64,000 nucleotides of DNA from Agapetus fuscipes (GCA_951799405.1 OX637343.1:14548524-14612523), one strand, 5' to 3'; numbered from the stretch's first letter, positions 31,469 through 43,666 are shown. A program made the numbers and translations. The notes: generated by a model from the sequence alone, not told the origin.

Positions 31469-33276
31469 GAGAAGGATGCGTGGACAAGCCTCTGTCAACT
31501 CTGTGGAGGAACTACAACCAGTCTTCCAAGCCAGATGTGGTGATGAAACTGTCCATCACCAACTCTGGATTGAAAGGCATCACCAAAGAGCATGGACTGA
31601 CTGAATACTGGGCTCACAGAATCACCTTCTGTTCGAGTCCAACGGAATTCCCTAAAATATTCTGTTGGGTCTACAGACACGAAGGTAGAAAATTGAAGCA
31701 TGAATTGAGATGCCATGCTGTGTTGTGCTCGAAGGATTCCGTTGCTAAAAGGATAGCTACAGAACTTCAAGCGAAGATCCAGCAAGCTCTTTTGGAGTTT
31801 AAAAGAGATAAGATATCAAGGCAGAATGCTAGGTTGAGTTTAGCAAATTCAGTTTACGAAAACCCTAGTATGCCCAGGAGAAAGATTTTGTTGAGTGTCG
31901 GTGCAAACAATTATAAACCTCCATTGGAGAGGTCGAAGTCAGCACCTAAATTGACTGCTATTGAAGAAATGTGCTCGGAAGAAGATGAAGAAGAGCTGCT
32001 GGCAAATACTGCTTTAAACTCTAGAACGTGGACCAAAGACAATTCCGCTTTGAAGGTGTGCTGCAAAGCTGAAGAAATATTCCCCTCGTACACTTTGGGC
32101 AGGCGGAAATGTGAACGCAGTAGCTGTGACAGGAAAATTAGCTTACCAGAATCTAGAAGTCAAATTGAAGAGTTGCCATTCCAGAGTAATCAGGTTCTGG
32201 AAGATAGCAAGTTCAAAAATGTTGATGACTATGAATGCGTAAATAACACTGATGACATTGTCGATGAAAGCAACAGGTTAGAAGTACACGATGATGGAAT
32301 TGATGATTGCGGATTTGGTAGAAATGTTGAAGCTGAATTTCAAAGAAGTCTGTCTTCCAGGAGATCAAACAACTCCAACAGGGTTACCTTCAGCTTCTCC
32401 AACGTTTCGGAATACAGCGATAAGAATGAAGTAGAAGATATTAACGGAGAAGATGATGTGTTTTACTGTGAAACTGATGATCACCACGAAGAAAGCAACG
32501 AGGCTGAAATCAAGGAAGAAAGTATTGAAAAGGCTGAAAGCAACGTTGATCAAATATGCAGAAAGACTAACTTTTTAGTCTTAGACAGCGACGAGGGATC
32601 CATATCAAGCGGATGCGAATCAGCAAGCACCGTAACATCTTCTGACATTGAGATGACGTCTCTTCCGTGCAACTTTACCCAAAACGATTACGACCAAGAG
32701 AAACCTGAAAAAGTGAGCGTTTTGGAAAGAGTACAAAGCTTTGAGCAATTGTTCATGCGAGAGAAAAGCAGTTCAATCAGAAGTGTCCAATCTTCATTCA
32801 ATACAAACTTCACTTACGGGAAGTGCTCAAGGAGTTTCAGAATAGGTGGTCATCAACGCGGCATTGAAACAAACTCTGAAATCACTGGATCAAGCCCCAG
32901 TGACTCCGCTTGCTTTTCTTCTACAAGTGAAACTGGTCCTGCAAGCTGCAGCGATGAAGTCAATCTAGTCCCTTTGGGGGAGAAGCACGATGGAATTAGA
33001 CGGACCTATCTTCGAGGCTTTACGTTTCCTCCTTCGACTGATGACATCGGTGAGACAGATTTAGAGAGTGCGGTGTTCTTGAGCCAGTCTTCCATGGACA
33101 GCGAGAACCTCAGCTTGCCACCTTTGAAGGAATTCACAAGCAATTACAAGGAGCAAGGGGATCCGGTGGGAGGAGACAGTGACAGCGCTTGTAGTGTGGA
33201 GTCTGGATACTCGGAGCTCTTGGATGGAGCTGGAGGTCCAAATGAATGCATTATTGGTAGCACTGTGATGGTTTAG
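31469..33276 (+). CDS. FAM43: FAM43-family PTB/PID protein, last coding exon (partial)
   Basis: The exon starts after AG at 31467-31468 with GA completing a split codon (phase 1), encodes 602 further residues and stops at TAG. The in-frame codons before 31469 (opening with TTG) are intron. The first ~125 residues look like the main part of a phosphotyrosine-binding fold: GCVDKPLSTLW, KPDVVMKLSITNSGLKGIT, YWAHRITFCSS, FPKIFCWVYRH and LRCHAVLCSK, then an amphipathic helix (ATELQAKIQQALLEFKR). The block YKPPLERSKSAPKL at exon residues ~148-161 and the acidic EEDEEEL that follows are, as remembered, hallmarks of FAM43A/B. The remaining ~430 residues are Ser/Asp/Glu-rich and probably disordered. 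The expected role is a cytoplasmic adaptor of poorly known function. The protein N-terminus and the first PTB strands are missing and must lie on exons upstream. Confidence 0.9.
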
Positions 33277-33911
33277 AAAATCTCTTTTACCATACAACGC
33301 AACGCAACGCAACTAAGCTACACATATAGTGTAACTTCTTGCCGCGTTATCCCCGAGGGGGTCGCATGTGGCGAGTTGAACCTATTTATTTTTACAGGTA
33401 AGGGGGCCGGCCTTACGCTAACCACTTCAGATGAAGTGGGGGTTTCCCAGTTCCCGAGAGGGCTGGTACTCATTTCTTGTGAAGGCTGAGTAAACCTTGC
33501 CGGTATTTTTATTTTGGGGTTAGAAATAAACACCGAAAAGGGAAATCATTTCTGACACCCTCGCCTCGACGGGATTCGAACCCGAGCTTACGGCATGGAA
33601 TGCAAGCACTCTACCAACTGAGCTATTGACCGGACCAACACCTTATCACATTCACTGATATCACCTGTATTCTCATCAACACTGCACTGAACTTAATATT
33701 TTTTTTATTTTGAGTATTGCTCTAAACACTGTACTGTCGGACGTTTTGCTGGTATGGTGTGATCTGACCTACCCACTGCCCGCGATGTTTGTTATGGTTT
33801 AAGGCACCTAGAGTGACACGCAAAACTGACACACACCGCGTGTTGTCTCCGCGACAGATTTGTATTATGTATGTATTTGTAAAATTCGTACGAAAAGTAA
33901 GACTCAATAAA
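33277..33911 (+). promoter_or_regulatory. Probable FAM43 3' UTR with AATAAA
   Basis: After the TAG there are about 20 bp before a reverse SINE-C. Non-repeat sequence follows and carries AATAAA at 33906-33911 (a second at 34414-34419). The AAATAAA at 33525-33531 lies inside the SINE. The end of the transcript is not proven. Confidence 0.4.
33297..33636 (-). repeat. SINE-C just after the FAM43 stop codon
   Basis: Near-complete copy in antisense (cgcaactaagctacacat to ctaccaactgagctattg) beginning about 20 bp after the stop codon. The B-box cgggttcgaatcccg is intact. Confidence 0.9.
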
Positions 33912-34781
33912 TGTTCTTCATTAAGTATTTGATCCATCGCATCTTTTTTATATGGAAGATTCACATTAGGTGGTGGTTGAGGTATGGATTTGCTGTGTGT
34001 GGATAACACCGTGTATGTCTAAAATTTTAAAAACTGACTTGTTTCCTTTCGTAGTAAAAGTTTGGTACCAAGCATCGGTAAATATAAAAGACATAGATGG
34101 CGTACGCTTGTTACTTTCCATAGTAACAAACGCGCCTGATATGATGATAATCGATACACAACGAAAAAATGAGATATAAGATATCAACGACATACATCAA
34201 AAAGAGACATAAACATATGTTTTGAAAATTGAAACAGAAAAGACCTCGTTTGTATCATGAGGGTGCACTCTTTTTGGCACACTAAACGACTCTGATGATC
34301 TATATGTATCTTTTATGTTGATCGATGGTACTACTAACTTTGGTACTAAACTCCTAAAAGAGTCGTTTTTTATCGGATTTTTTTAATATGAAAAAATCTA
34401 AAGTCATTGAAAAAATAAATTTCAAACTGAATTTCCTCATTTATTTATACCTTCCATAAAATACAATTTTTCCTTATTTTATTTACTTATTTATGTTAAT
34501 TTGAAATAACCACAAGGATGTACGTGGAAGTATAAAATTTAGTTACAATGTTTTTCTTGTATGGATAAAATACAACATACATTTTTATAGGCTAAATGTA
34601 CCATAAAACTTTCATTAGAAAAACTATAAAATCGTGAAATTGCATCATGTATACTTCATTTAGTTTGATGTCTGTAATTCTGTACCTACGCCTTAGAGAA
34701 TTAAAAATAAAAATTGTTTATAGTATTAAAAAAAATATATATATATATATTTGGATAGTATCATCCCGCAGTGTCTACGAG
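33912..34781. other. Unannotated
   Basis: Includes the diverged partner of the 3838-3910 repeat at 33953-34015. Otherwise AT-rich. Confidence 0.4.
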
Positions 34782-35000
34782 ATGATATTTTTTAGTTTAC
34801 TTGGACTCTTTTAATTAAACTGCGATAATTTAAAAATATTTATTTTGCACAATATACGGTTACACAATACTCTATCGACTTCGCGTCGCAATGTTTCAAG
34901 CATCCTGGCTCTCTACACCATTGCGGCTCGTATATATGGGTACGAAGGAGACGATTCTTGCATGTAGCTAGATGTACACACAAAGTCATAGTTCGTTACA
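34782..35000 (+). repeat. J repeat (solo-LTR-like)
   Basis: Aligns to J along its length (actcttttaattaaactgcg, caccattgcggctcgtata, gagacgattcttgcatg, atagttcgttaca). The middle is shorter than at 45652. Confidence 0.6.
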
Positions 35001-35434
35001 CTATAAACAATTTTATGCCGCGAACCACACTTCTTTTGTATACATTTTTTTGTTTTTGTTTAGTTTCAATGGAATCAGAAGCTTGATTATATATTCGTTA
35101 ACCATTTCATGGGGAAACACCCTTAAATAATATCATTATATTTTTATGGTTAAAATAATTACACGAGTGATCGACTATTAAATGAAAAAATGTTTTAATT
35201 TTGTTTATTTATTTTTTAATACTTTAAATGTGGCATTATAGGTGAGAAACATTCAATACACTAAGCAGAGCTTTTTCCATATTATTTTTTTATTCATAGA
35301 AAAAGTGAATTCCGTTGGTTTAAAATTTAATTAATAAATACTTCCAACATTCCACGATAATTGAAAAATAAAGAAATACTTAAAAAATAAGAATTTTAAA
35401 AAAATGTACTCGGAACATTGAAAACGGCTGGAAT
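35001..35434. other. Unannotated
   Basis: AT-rich, nothing recognised. Confidence 0.45.
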
Positions 35435-35444
35435 TTTTTTGGTG

Positions 35445-35515
35445 TCGTCATTGGGCCGGATTAGTTCTGAATCTGACCGCCAGAGGCGCTATGCTCTCAT
35501 CTATACAAAGCTTTT
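35445..35515 (+). repeat. Short repeat S
   Basis: Second copy of the 21125 block (gggccggattagttctg, tgaccgccagaggcgc). Confidence 0.45.
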
Positions 35516-35591
35516 TTATCTGTATTTTTTTTTAGAAATCGGTTAAATCTACGAAATAATTTAATGAGGCAGAATTTTGCATGGTTAAATC

Positions 35592-35665
35592 AGTGTTTCC
35601 CAACCTTTTTTCGTCCATCGCCCTTTTATTCGTTCTTTAAAAGGCACTTCACGTAGTCTTTGATG
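35592..35665 (+). mobile_element. hAT-type terminus fragment
   Basis: cagtgtttcccaacctttt is a classic hAT end followed by ggcacttcacgtagt. No second terminus was found. Confidence 0.4.
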
Positions 35666-35676
35666 TCTCGAGTTTA

Positions 35677-35812
35677 TGGGTCTTGCTTGAGTATTGGCGC
35701 TTTGTAGCGACGACCAAGCTCGTAAACACCTCTGCAGCACTACAACAAGTGTTATAGACCCCTAGAGTCTCTGAAATCTAGGGAATCTCTCGCACAGGAT
35801 TTCTTTAAAAAA
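35677..35812 (+). repeat. SINE-B 3' part (long-tail subfamily)
   Basis: From gggtcttgcttgagtattgg to cgcacaggatttctttaaaa. 5' truncated. Confidence 0.8.
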
Positions 35813-36281
35813 ATGATGCTGTAGATTTTAAGAAAAAAACTATCTATTCTAGACTATCGGAAATCTACTTTTTACTTTAATATGGGTGACGTCACGTATC
35901 CGAGATATATTTAGAATGTTCGGAGTCCGTTCCGTAGAAGATTTTTTTGTTATATAAGAAAATATGCAGATACTCATTCACTAAATTAATAAACTTTAGT
36001 GTTTTATTTTAAGTAATTAATTAGATTTTCTTTATTGTGATACTCCGACTATTTATTTAGTTGAATCAATAAGACTTGGTAGACGTAATTATTAATATTA
36101 TTATTAGTTTATAGATACGGGTTGAACTTAGTACTTTTTACTAAGAAAATGTTATGTAATTTAATCAAAATACTATAAAATACGTAAAGTTAATCCTAGT
36201 AATCAGAAAAAGTCATAAATTTAAAAATAAGTGTGTTTTTTCTTGTATAATGTGACAAAAATATAGAAGTCCGCCTTGAGA
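35813..36281. other. Unannotated
   Basis: AT-rich. Confidence 0.45.
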
Positions 36282-36430
36282 ATTGGCATAGACAATATCG
36301 TGTCGTCACCCGGCCGGGTTGCTAGGGAAAAAGGCATACAAATACTTTGTTATTGGTTGCTAAGGGCGGCAGTCCCATACAAAACTGACGTCTGCTTACC
36401 GAGAAAAACGTTGCAAATTCAAAAATACTC
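36282..36430 (+). repeat. Short repeat R
   Basis: aattggcatagacaatat and gtcacccggccgggttgc mirror 16101-16160. The following gttgctaagggcggcagtcc is loosely shared with 40305-40375. Confidence 0.4.
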
Positions 36431-37278
36431 CGACCTCATTTTTTTGTATGAAAATTTTTCTTAGATGAAATTTGTCTATATTTCAACCATTTTCTTTATT
36501 TTTATTTTTGTCACGAAGCTTTCTTATTTATCATTTTATTAAAAGTGTATATTTCCGCATTCTTGAAAAATCAGATTTTTCAGGATTTGTAATACTTTGG
36601 TTAAAAGAAAATACTGAAAAGATTTTATCTTCCAGAAGTCTAACTCAGACCTTCTTCTTCCTAAATTGATGCTCTAACTATTAAGCTATCTTTTGAACTT
36701 GATTAAATTGTTTTTCTTTTAAATAATTTTGTTGTTTAAAGTGATAAAACTTTTTGATGTCACATTTCCATGATTTATTTAAATATACGTACCTACAAAA
36801 AATTGTTGTAGATTTTATTCTTATTGCAAAATTAAGATAAATATAAGATAAGAAATGTACTATCAAATATTTAGTTATCAAAAGAAGGGTTAAAAATGTT
36901 AACCGTGAAAATATTTAAATGAAATATTTTTTATAAATAATTATAAAAAATTATAAAAAACACAGAGTTTATAGAATGTATGAGAAATATTTTTAATAAT
37001 AAATAAAAAATTAAAGTGTTTAAAAATATTCAAAATAAAATGTAAAACACTGTTTTTTTTCACATTTATTGAAAGAAATTTAAGTGTGTGGATAGGTCGT
37101 AGGATATTCGTTTATAAGTAGTATAAAGAGTAAATATATATTACATAAAAGGTGTAAAGAAATTAAATTGTAAATATTATTGAAAAATAAAAGTAATCGA
37201 TGTTGAAAAAAATTGTTTATTTTCGAGATTTTATTTGGTTGTTAAAAATCTAGCTATAATGTTTCAGAGAATTTCACA
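36431..37278. other. AT-rich stretch, nothing recognised
   Basis: Low-complexity AT-rich sequence. Confidence 0.5.
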
Positions 37279-37356
37279 TAGAGTGTAACTGCAACTCAGT
37301 CACCATTCCGCAAGGGGTAGCCAGAGCCTCTGCAGAGCTGCCTCCATTTCTCACAT
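37279..37356 (-). mobile_element. Non-LTR 3' UTR (family P)
   Basis: gtagccagagcctctgcaga and gctgcctccatttctcac match 15290-15335. Confidence 0.6.
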
Positions 37357-37964
37357 TATCATAGAAACTTCCATGGAGCTATAATAAAGAAGTTTCTGTT
37401 AATATCTGTAGAATTTTATAAGTTTCTATAACAAACTTTTAGTATCTTCTCAGTGGCTTCCCACTCTAAGATTTGTTGGAAAACTTGATTCAAAACTAAA
37501 AATAGAAATCAATTAAGTGAAGAAATAATCCCTCATGGAAGGATAAACAGGATTACAAATACAAACAAAATTAATGGAAAAATCAGGGAGAAATGGAAAA
37601 GCCATCAAGGCTTAAAGTGACTTTCAAGTGGAATTTCATGGAATCTGCTTGGCATTTTTAAGATTTGGATCCAACCTTGCCATTCTAGATAACATAGTGA
37701 GGAAATGCTTTCAAGGTATTGAAGGACTTACTTTTTCTATTCGCGGAGATTCTAATTTATCGTCAAAACCAAGAACTTCTTGTTGACTTCTTGTCATATT
37801 TTTTTGGATGCTAACTCAAGTCTTCCGTTCGTAAAGACGATGTCCAACGAATTTTATGAAGGTGATAAATGATATCAACAGAAATTGCAAATGCTTTCTT
37901 TTTCAGTTATTTTTTCTTTTTGTGGAAATGCAAGAGCTTCATAAAAGTTTTACAATTGTATAGC
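37357..37964. other. Unannotated
   Basis: Nothing recognised. Confidence 0.45.
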
Positions 37965-38138
37965 CAGGGCTGGAAGTCTCATCAGCTCGGTAATACTAAC
38001 CTACCGAATATCGATAATATTTGTATGAAAACCTGCCAATTCAAGATGGCCGCAAGTGAACACCTGATTAGTCTTCATACAAATATTGCCGATATTTGGT
38101 AGGTAATAATTACCCTGGTGATGAGACTTCCAGCTCAG
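37965..38138. mobile_element. MITE-F copy 3
   Basis: cagggctggaagtctcatc at the left, gatgagacttccagctc at the right. Core aagatggccgcaagtgaaca. Confidence 0.8.
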
Positions 38139-38400
38139 AAATTGTGCTAGGAAGGTTATATCGCTTGACCAATCGACCAAAGATGGCGGAAGAGGATCAT
38201 CCGATGGTGATCCAGGGTGTCCAAGAGAAAGCGAGGAGACCACAGCTGAGATGACTGGCGTTCAGCGGACTACAGTGAGCATATGGCTGAACAAGGTTTG
38301 CGAAATGGAGTCCTGGGGAGAATTGAAAAAGCCTGTAGTTTATAAGTCAACTAGCTTAAACCCTGCCACGTCTGGTGGTTCATCTGGTTACTGTTATTGT
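38139..38400 (+). pseudogene. Possible Tc1/IS630-type transposase HTH remnant
   Basis: A short frame reads RESEETTAEMTGVQRTTVS then IWLNKVCEMESWGELKKPV. The pattern A..TGV.R.TVS...N...... G.L..P resembles the helix-turn-helix and linker of Tc1-like or related DDE transposases. It is only about 40 residues, so the call is tentative. Confidence 0.35.
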
Positions 38401-38809
38401 ATCATGCCGTTATTCTTTTGGGCGTGGCCAATATATCCATTGAACTGTTTCCACTGTGTTGTGTCTTAGCAAACTTATTTTAGTCTAAGAATTTCCCTGT
38501 CATAAGGTGAAAATAGACATATTTCTGCTCTCATTTCCTATATTGCTCCAGTTTTATTTTAAATAGAAGATTAAGTTGGAATGTACACAATTACTCATGT
38601 AAGTTTCATCGTAATCTGTCTTGTAGTTTTGGAGTTCATACAGGACAAACATACATACATCACTGACGAAACGTAGCAGCCTTACAAAAAGAAAAAAGAA
38701 TAAAGCAGCCTACAATTATTGAACATGGTCTACAAGCCCGGAAAGATGGAGTCTACATCATTATCATCATCATACATACATCCGTTCGATTTTATGTATT
38801 AAAAGATAG

Positions 38810-38990
38810 AGACAGCCCTGGGCGGAAAAAGACAAGTGGGAAGGCTTAGACAAAGATGGAGGGATGAAGTGTTAAAAGAAAAAAATAAGTTTCAGCTTTT
38901 ACAAGCTGCGAACTGGACAGCGACTTCGTAGGACAGGTGGAGTAGGAGGCAGAAGTTACTAGAGGCTAAGGCTTGAATTCGACTGAATTG
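38810..38990 (+). mobile_element. Non-LTR 3' end (family W)
   Basis: Broken frames give gRPKMRWRDEVLKEKNKFQ-like sequence, then LLQAANWTAT and RWSRRQKLLEAKA. The GR...RW.D.V...W..A..R..W pattern is the C-terminal tail of insect non-LTR polyproteins. Confidence 0.5.
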
Positions 38991-39735
38991 CCATTAAAGA
39001 AGAAGATACAGACGAGGATATAAATCCTATATTTTCAATCACGAAACCCCTCAATAATTCACAAATTCAATTTGCAGAAAACCTTAATTTTATTATTAAC
39101 TTTTCCAGGGATTTTCTTGCAGAGTTTTCACTCGAAAGTCCACCCCATCGCGTGATCCGCCGGAGCCCATAAGGGTGTACCTACATCCTATGTACCTTAC
39201 ATCAAAACCGTAAAATAATGTGGAAAGTAAAACACTCAAAAGAGACGCTGTTTTAGTTTCAATATACTTTTCACAAACAACTAAGGTAGAAGTTAAACGT
39301 GGAGTTTTACATTTGGGGTACTGAAGTCTGAAAGTGCTTTAGTTACTTACTCACGCTTGCACATATTATATTATTATATAGTTTGTATACATCACCTGAA
39401 GGTATGCAACTCGCCCTTAACTGGGTCATGTGATCGATTAAAGCCTCCTTCATTAATATTCACCCTCTGCAAGTTGAAAAAAAAAATGCTGAATTTCAAT
39501 CTTCAAATTAATTTATGTAAAAATTGGGAAGAGCAAGGTCGCTCTAAAATGTGTCAATGTACATAATAGATTTTCTTTGGTGCTATGGTCGAGAGCTCAA
39601 GTGCAGTCGTGCTGGTAATATGTTTGAAATAAAACGGCGCCGTTTTGATCTCCGTTTCGTCGTAGGTATAGATCAGAGATCTCTAACTGTCTAATTTGAC
39701 TTGCTACGTTCCTTGACTTGTAGCTTGGTATGGTT
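38991..39735. other. Unannotated
   Basis: Nothing recognised. Confidence 0.45.
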
Positions 39736-39988
39736 CTTTGGCTTATAGGTTGGTATGCGGCTGACCACCCATGCTGTAGAAATTGGTTCACTTGGCCAAT
39801 GCCACCCCTGTTTCAGGGAAGGTCGGCAGGAGTTGCAGGGTGTATGTCCATTTGAGATTTGGTTTTTATGTTGTAGGTTCACATGCGGCATGCGCAAGCG
39901 CGAACTTGTACGTGTCTGCTTGTGAGAATGCATGTAATGTGAATCCCCAATGTTACATATCTTTGCAACTTAGATTAGATTAGATTAA
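39736..39988 (+). repeat. rep-A copy
   Basis: Complete, preceded by a partial duplicate of its own first 20 bp (ttccttgacttgtagcttgg at 39710). Confidence 0.9.
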
Positions 39989-40624
39989 ATATCATGATTT
40001 CTTAAAGGGGTAGTATGGACTCAGCATAATATGATTTGGCATAGACAATACTCAAACTTTTCTCAGAAGGATCCACAGCACATGGACGCTCATGCAAAGC
40101 TATATACATTTTCTCAAGTGGCGGAAGGCCTTCCCGTGAAGTAAAAGCAACGGCACGACAAAACCAGAACCTCTAGGTCAGAGGTGTGCCCATGGCTCTA
40201 AAAGTAAGTGGTTCGATGTTACTGAAGCTAATAAAATTGGGATTGTGAAGAATATAGATATAATATTTTGACAACACACGACCGAGTTTCTAGGGAAAAT
40301 GCAGACAAATGTTTTGTTCCTGGGAGCTAACGACCATAGACGTTTTCCCGCTGAGAAAAAAGTTCTAAATTCAAATTTGTGCTGAGCAAGCCCCATCATG
40401 CAGTTTCTATGCAATGTTTACTCCGTTGTCATGGAAACGAAGTCTACAAACAGTGACTCAGTACCCAAAGCAGGAACCTTTACGTCACGTGAAACGCTAA
40501 TCTAGTTTCCATACGTTTTTGGATAAACGCTATGATTGAGTCGATACGCAGAGTTTTATGCTTGGAGTACCTACGTATACAAATACACCTGTGGACACTG
40601 AATCTATTTATGTAGTGAGTTGGG
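39989..40624. other. Unannotated, includes a faint repeat R match
   Basis: A hAT-like cagaggtgtgcccatgg occurs near 40180 without a partner. Confidence 0.4.
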
Positions 40625-41275
40625 CCCTTTAATGGCTCATCCACACGCTTGCGGCAAGGACTTGCAAGCGCTTGGAAAACCAACAGGGTCATCCACACGC
40701 TTGTGCGTGCGTCTGTGTGTGTTCGAATAAACAAGCATGGCGGACGTCCAGCTTTTAGCCATAGGTAACATTTGGATAAACTTATTTTTATTTAAAAAAA
40801 AAAAACAAAAAAAAAGAGAGAAACTAAAAAGAAACGAATAATTCGGCAAAGACGATGGTGGATGATCAAAATTCATAGAAACCGTACCGTACCAGAATGC
40901 GCGCGCACAAGTATGTGTGTGCCTGGCATGCGCATGCGTGAATTCCCTCTGAATTGCGTCAAAAAACCGACTCTGATGGGGCTTCCACACGCTTGCCAAC
41001 CCATCACAAGTCAAGCGCACAGTGTGTCGTCTAGAACATGCTAGCTGGACAAAATTAGTCCATTAGACAAAATTTTGTCCAGCTAGCATGTTCTAGACGA
41101 CACACTGTGCGCTTGACTTGTGATGGGTTGGCAAGCGTGTGGAAGCCCCATGATCGGATCGACGACAAGCCAAGCCAAGGCGGCACAAACCACGCCCCCA
41201 GCCTAGCCAAACGGCCGTCCACACGCTTGGCTTGTAATGCCTTGGCAAGCGCGTGGATGCCCCATGAAGTTACCT
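40625..41275. mobile_element. Cluster of CACACGCTTG inverted repeats (MITE-like)
   Basis: The motif tccacacgcttg and its inverse recur at 40640, 40690, 40983, 41130, 41219 and 41250, always next to gcaagg/ccttgc palindromes. The outer ends (atggctcatccacacgcttg; cgtggatgccccat) face each other. It looks like several related foldback elements stacked together. Confidence 0.5.
40976..41151. repeat. Perfect 81-bp palindrome
   Basis: Arms 40976-41056 and 41071-41151 are exact reverse complements, with a 14-base loop. The arms include the CACACGCTTGCC motif and an inner gctagctggacaaaatt. Confidence 0.95.
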
Positions 41276-41489
41276 TATAGGAACTTCTATATTTGGCCAT
41301 TTGCTTATATATTTTCTACGTAAATAAACTGAGCTAATAAAAGCCTAGTAGGTACTAACTTAGTTAATTTTATTTAGGTCAAAATGAGAACAAAGGGAAA
41401 CAGTAGGCACTTTATAATCTCGAAGTATGGAATGGCTAACTTCAATAAGACACTAAAGATCAAGACACCCTTTTTAAAACAAATATCTT

Positions 41490-41660
41490 TCCTTTACTTA
41501 TAGGTTGGTATGAGGCTGACACTCGTACTGTAAAAAATAGTTCACTTTGCCAATTTAACCATTGTTTCGGGGAAGATCGGCAGGAGTTGCAGGGTTTATG
41601 TTTATTAGAGGCTTGGGTCTTAATTTGTAAGTAGGTACCTACATATTTCTAGCACGCTAA
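41490..41660 (+). repeat. rep-A, 3' truncated
   Basis: Head and middle (cttataggttggtatgagg to cttaatttgtaagtaggt). Confidence 0.75.
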
Positions 41661-41754
41661 AAAATCTTGATCTTATTAGAACAAAAATGCATAGGTAGGT
41701 ATTTATAATCTAAGTTGCAAAGATATATTAACATTTCAAAAATTCACATTATTG

Positions 41755-41940
41755 ATTTTGAGGGAAAAACGGCAGGAGTTGCAAAGTTTATGTTGATGTC
41801 AGGTTTGGTTTCTTTCGTATGTAGGTACACATGCAGCATGTGTAAGCGCGAATCAATATGCGCCTAATTGTGGGCTTGAGTTAAATATGAGCCTTGAACG
41901 CCGATATATCTTTGCAACTTAGATTAAAGATTAAAGACAT
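41755..41940 (+). repeat. rep-A variant with K-like middle
   Basis: ttttgagggaaaaacggcag and ggagttgcaaagtttatg are K-like. The end (atctttgcaacttagatt) is standard rep-A. Confidence 0.7.
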
Positions 41941-42585
41941 TTTTTCATATTAGGTATATCACTTACTTTAAAACATTTAATATTTCCTTTTTCAAAATTG
42001 ACCTTCAATACTTACTTACTTACCTACTTGTTTTAGGTATCTACACAATTTTTTGAATGAGGAAAATGCATAGGAATAAAAAAGGATAATAATATTTAAA
42101 TTCATTGTATGTTTTAAATTAAGGTTATAGTTTATAAATAGGATTTCTCATAAGAATAACATTTCAAATTATTTTCCTTAAAAATGCATCAAATTTATAG
42201 TGTGTTTAAAACTTTTAAAACTGTTCTCCTTTTTAACATTTGTTTCGCAATAAAAAACCTTTTAGTGTGAATAATTTGTGCAAATATCAAACTATTTCCT
42301 GTGAAGCTTAGTAGAAGAATAAAATTAAGTAACTATGAAAAACATTTTTTTTTAGTTTTAGATAAGACACAAAATTAAATAAAGAAATTAGGATAACAAT
42401 CAATTGTAAGTAGGTATGTTTGAACTTAGACATATTTGAATGGAAAACATGTGTTAGCAATAGAATAGGTAATTAATATAAGACAAAAAATCTGATCAAA
42501 AACTTGATCTCGTTTTGGAAAATGAGTAATATATTTAACAAGGTACCTTTTAAATTAATTTGAAATTACAACCAATACTTAGGTA
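41941..42585. other. AT-rich stretch
   Basis: Nothing recognised. Confidence 0.45.
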
Positions 42586-42875
42586 GGGGGCCGTCCATAA
42601 ATTACGTCATCGATTTTGGCCGATTTTCGACCCCCCCCCCCCTACAATCATCCTATAGTCATTATCTAATGACCCCCTCCCCCCTCTTGCTGTAATAATG
42701 GATGAGCTTAATAATTAATAATGTTACATTACTTGCATATTATTTTGGATATTGTGTAAAAATTGGTATTTACAAGAACGACGTCACTTCTGGGACTCGT
42801 ACATCATTTACCATCATCCGCAGACCAGACCCCCCCCCCCCCTAAATGCGAATGACGTAATATATGGACAGCCCC
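42586..42875. mobile_element. MITE-T
   Basis: TIRs ggggc(c/t)gtccata(a/t)attacgtcat. TAGGTA flanks both sides (42580-42585 and 42876-42881). C-runs border the core on both sides. Superfamily not assigned. Confidence 0.7.
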
Positions 42876-43666
42876 TAGGTACATATGGAATTAATTTTTG
42901 TGTATCTACCTAATTGAAAAAAACCTATTTACCTAATCGTCAGAAAAATTCTAAGCATTTGACCTCGTATTTTCCACAGAAATTTCCCGGCAAAGTAAGT
43001 AAAATTGATAATTAAACGAGCGCGGCCATTTTGAGCGCCAAGAACAAAAATGGAGCCAAGAATGCTTTTAAATTTCGCGCTTTTATAATTCCTCATTTCG
43101 AGAGCATCGCATTCTTTTCCCACGGCTGAACAAAAAGCCATTCACTTTTCGATGCAGGTATATTATTTCATATTATACCCATTTAGTACTTCCTCACCTG
43201 TTAAATTCTTGGTGATGCCCATACAAAATGGCAGTAAAGATGTCTACTGTTTTATCATACAAAATGAAAAATAACAGGTGTAGTTTATTTAATTTTGCTA
43301 CGAGTACTGCCATCTATGATTTTATAGAAAAAACTTTTTACAAAAACTTTTGTATACTGCCATCTGTTGGTTGGTAGAATAGTAGCGTAAAATTGTGTGA
43401 ATTAAAAAGCTTACTGTATTTACACACAGAGTCCGCTCTTCATGAAATAAAGGAAATAAAAATATAATATTTAAATATTTTTATTCCACATATTTTTAGG
43501 AATCTCAAAATTAAATTTCCTTTAAAATTAATATTTGATGTAGATTTATGGTTATTCTTCTTAATAAACTTTATTAAAGAAGAAAAAAATAATAATTATC
43601 TGCTTTATAAAAGAACAAATATATATTTATATGTAGGTACCTTAATAATTGACATAGATAGATTAT
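42876..43666. other. Unannotated
   Basis: Nothing recognised. Confidence 0.45.

Noticed and set aside
40637..41020. 127-codon minus-strand frame
   Set aside because: Crosses the poly-A run and the palindrome cluster; no conserved pattern.
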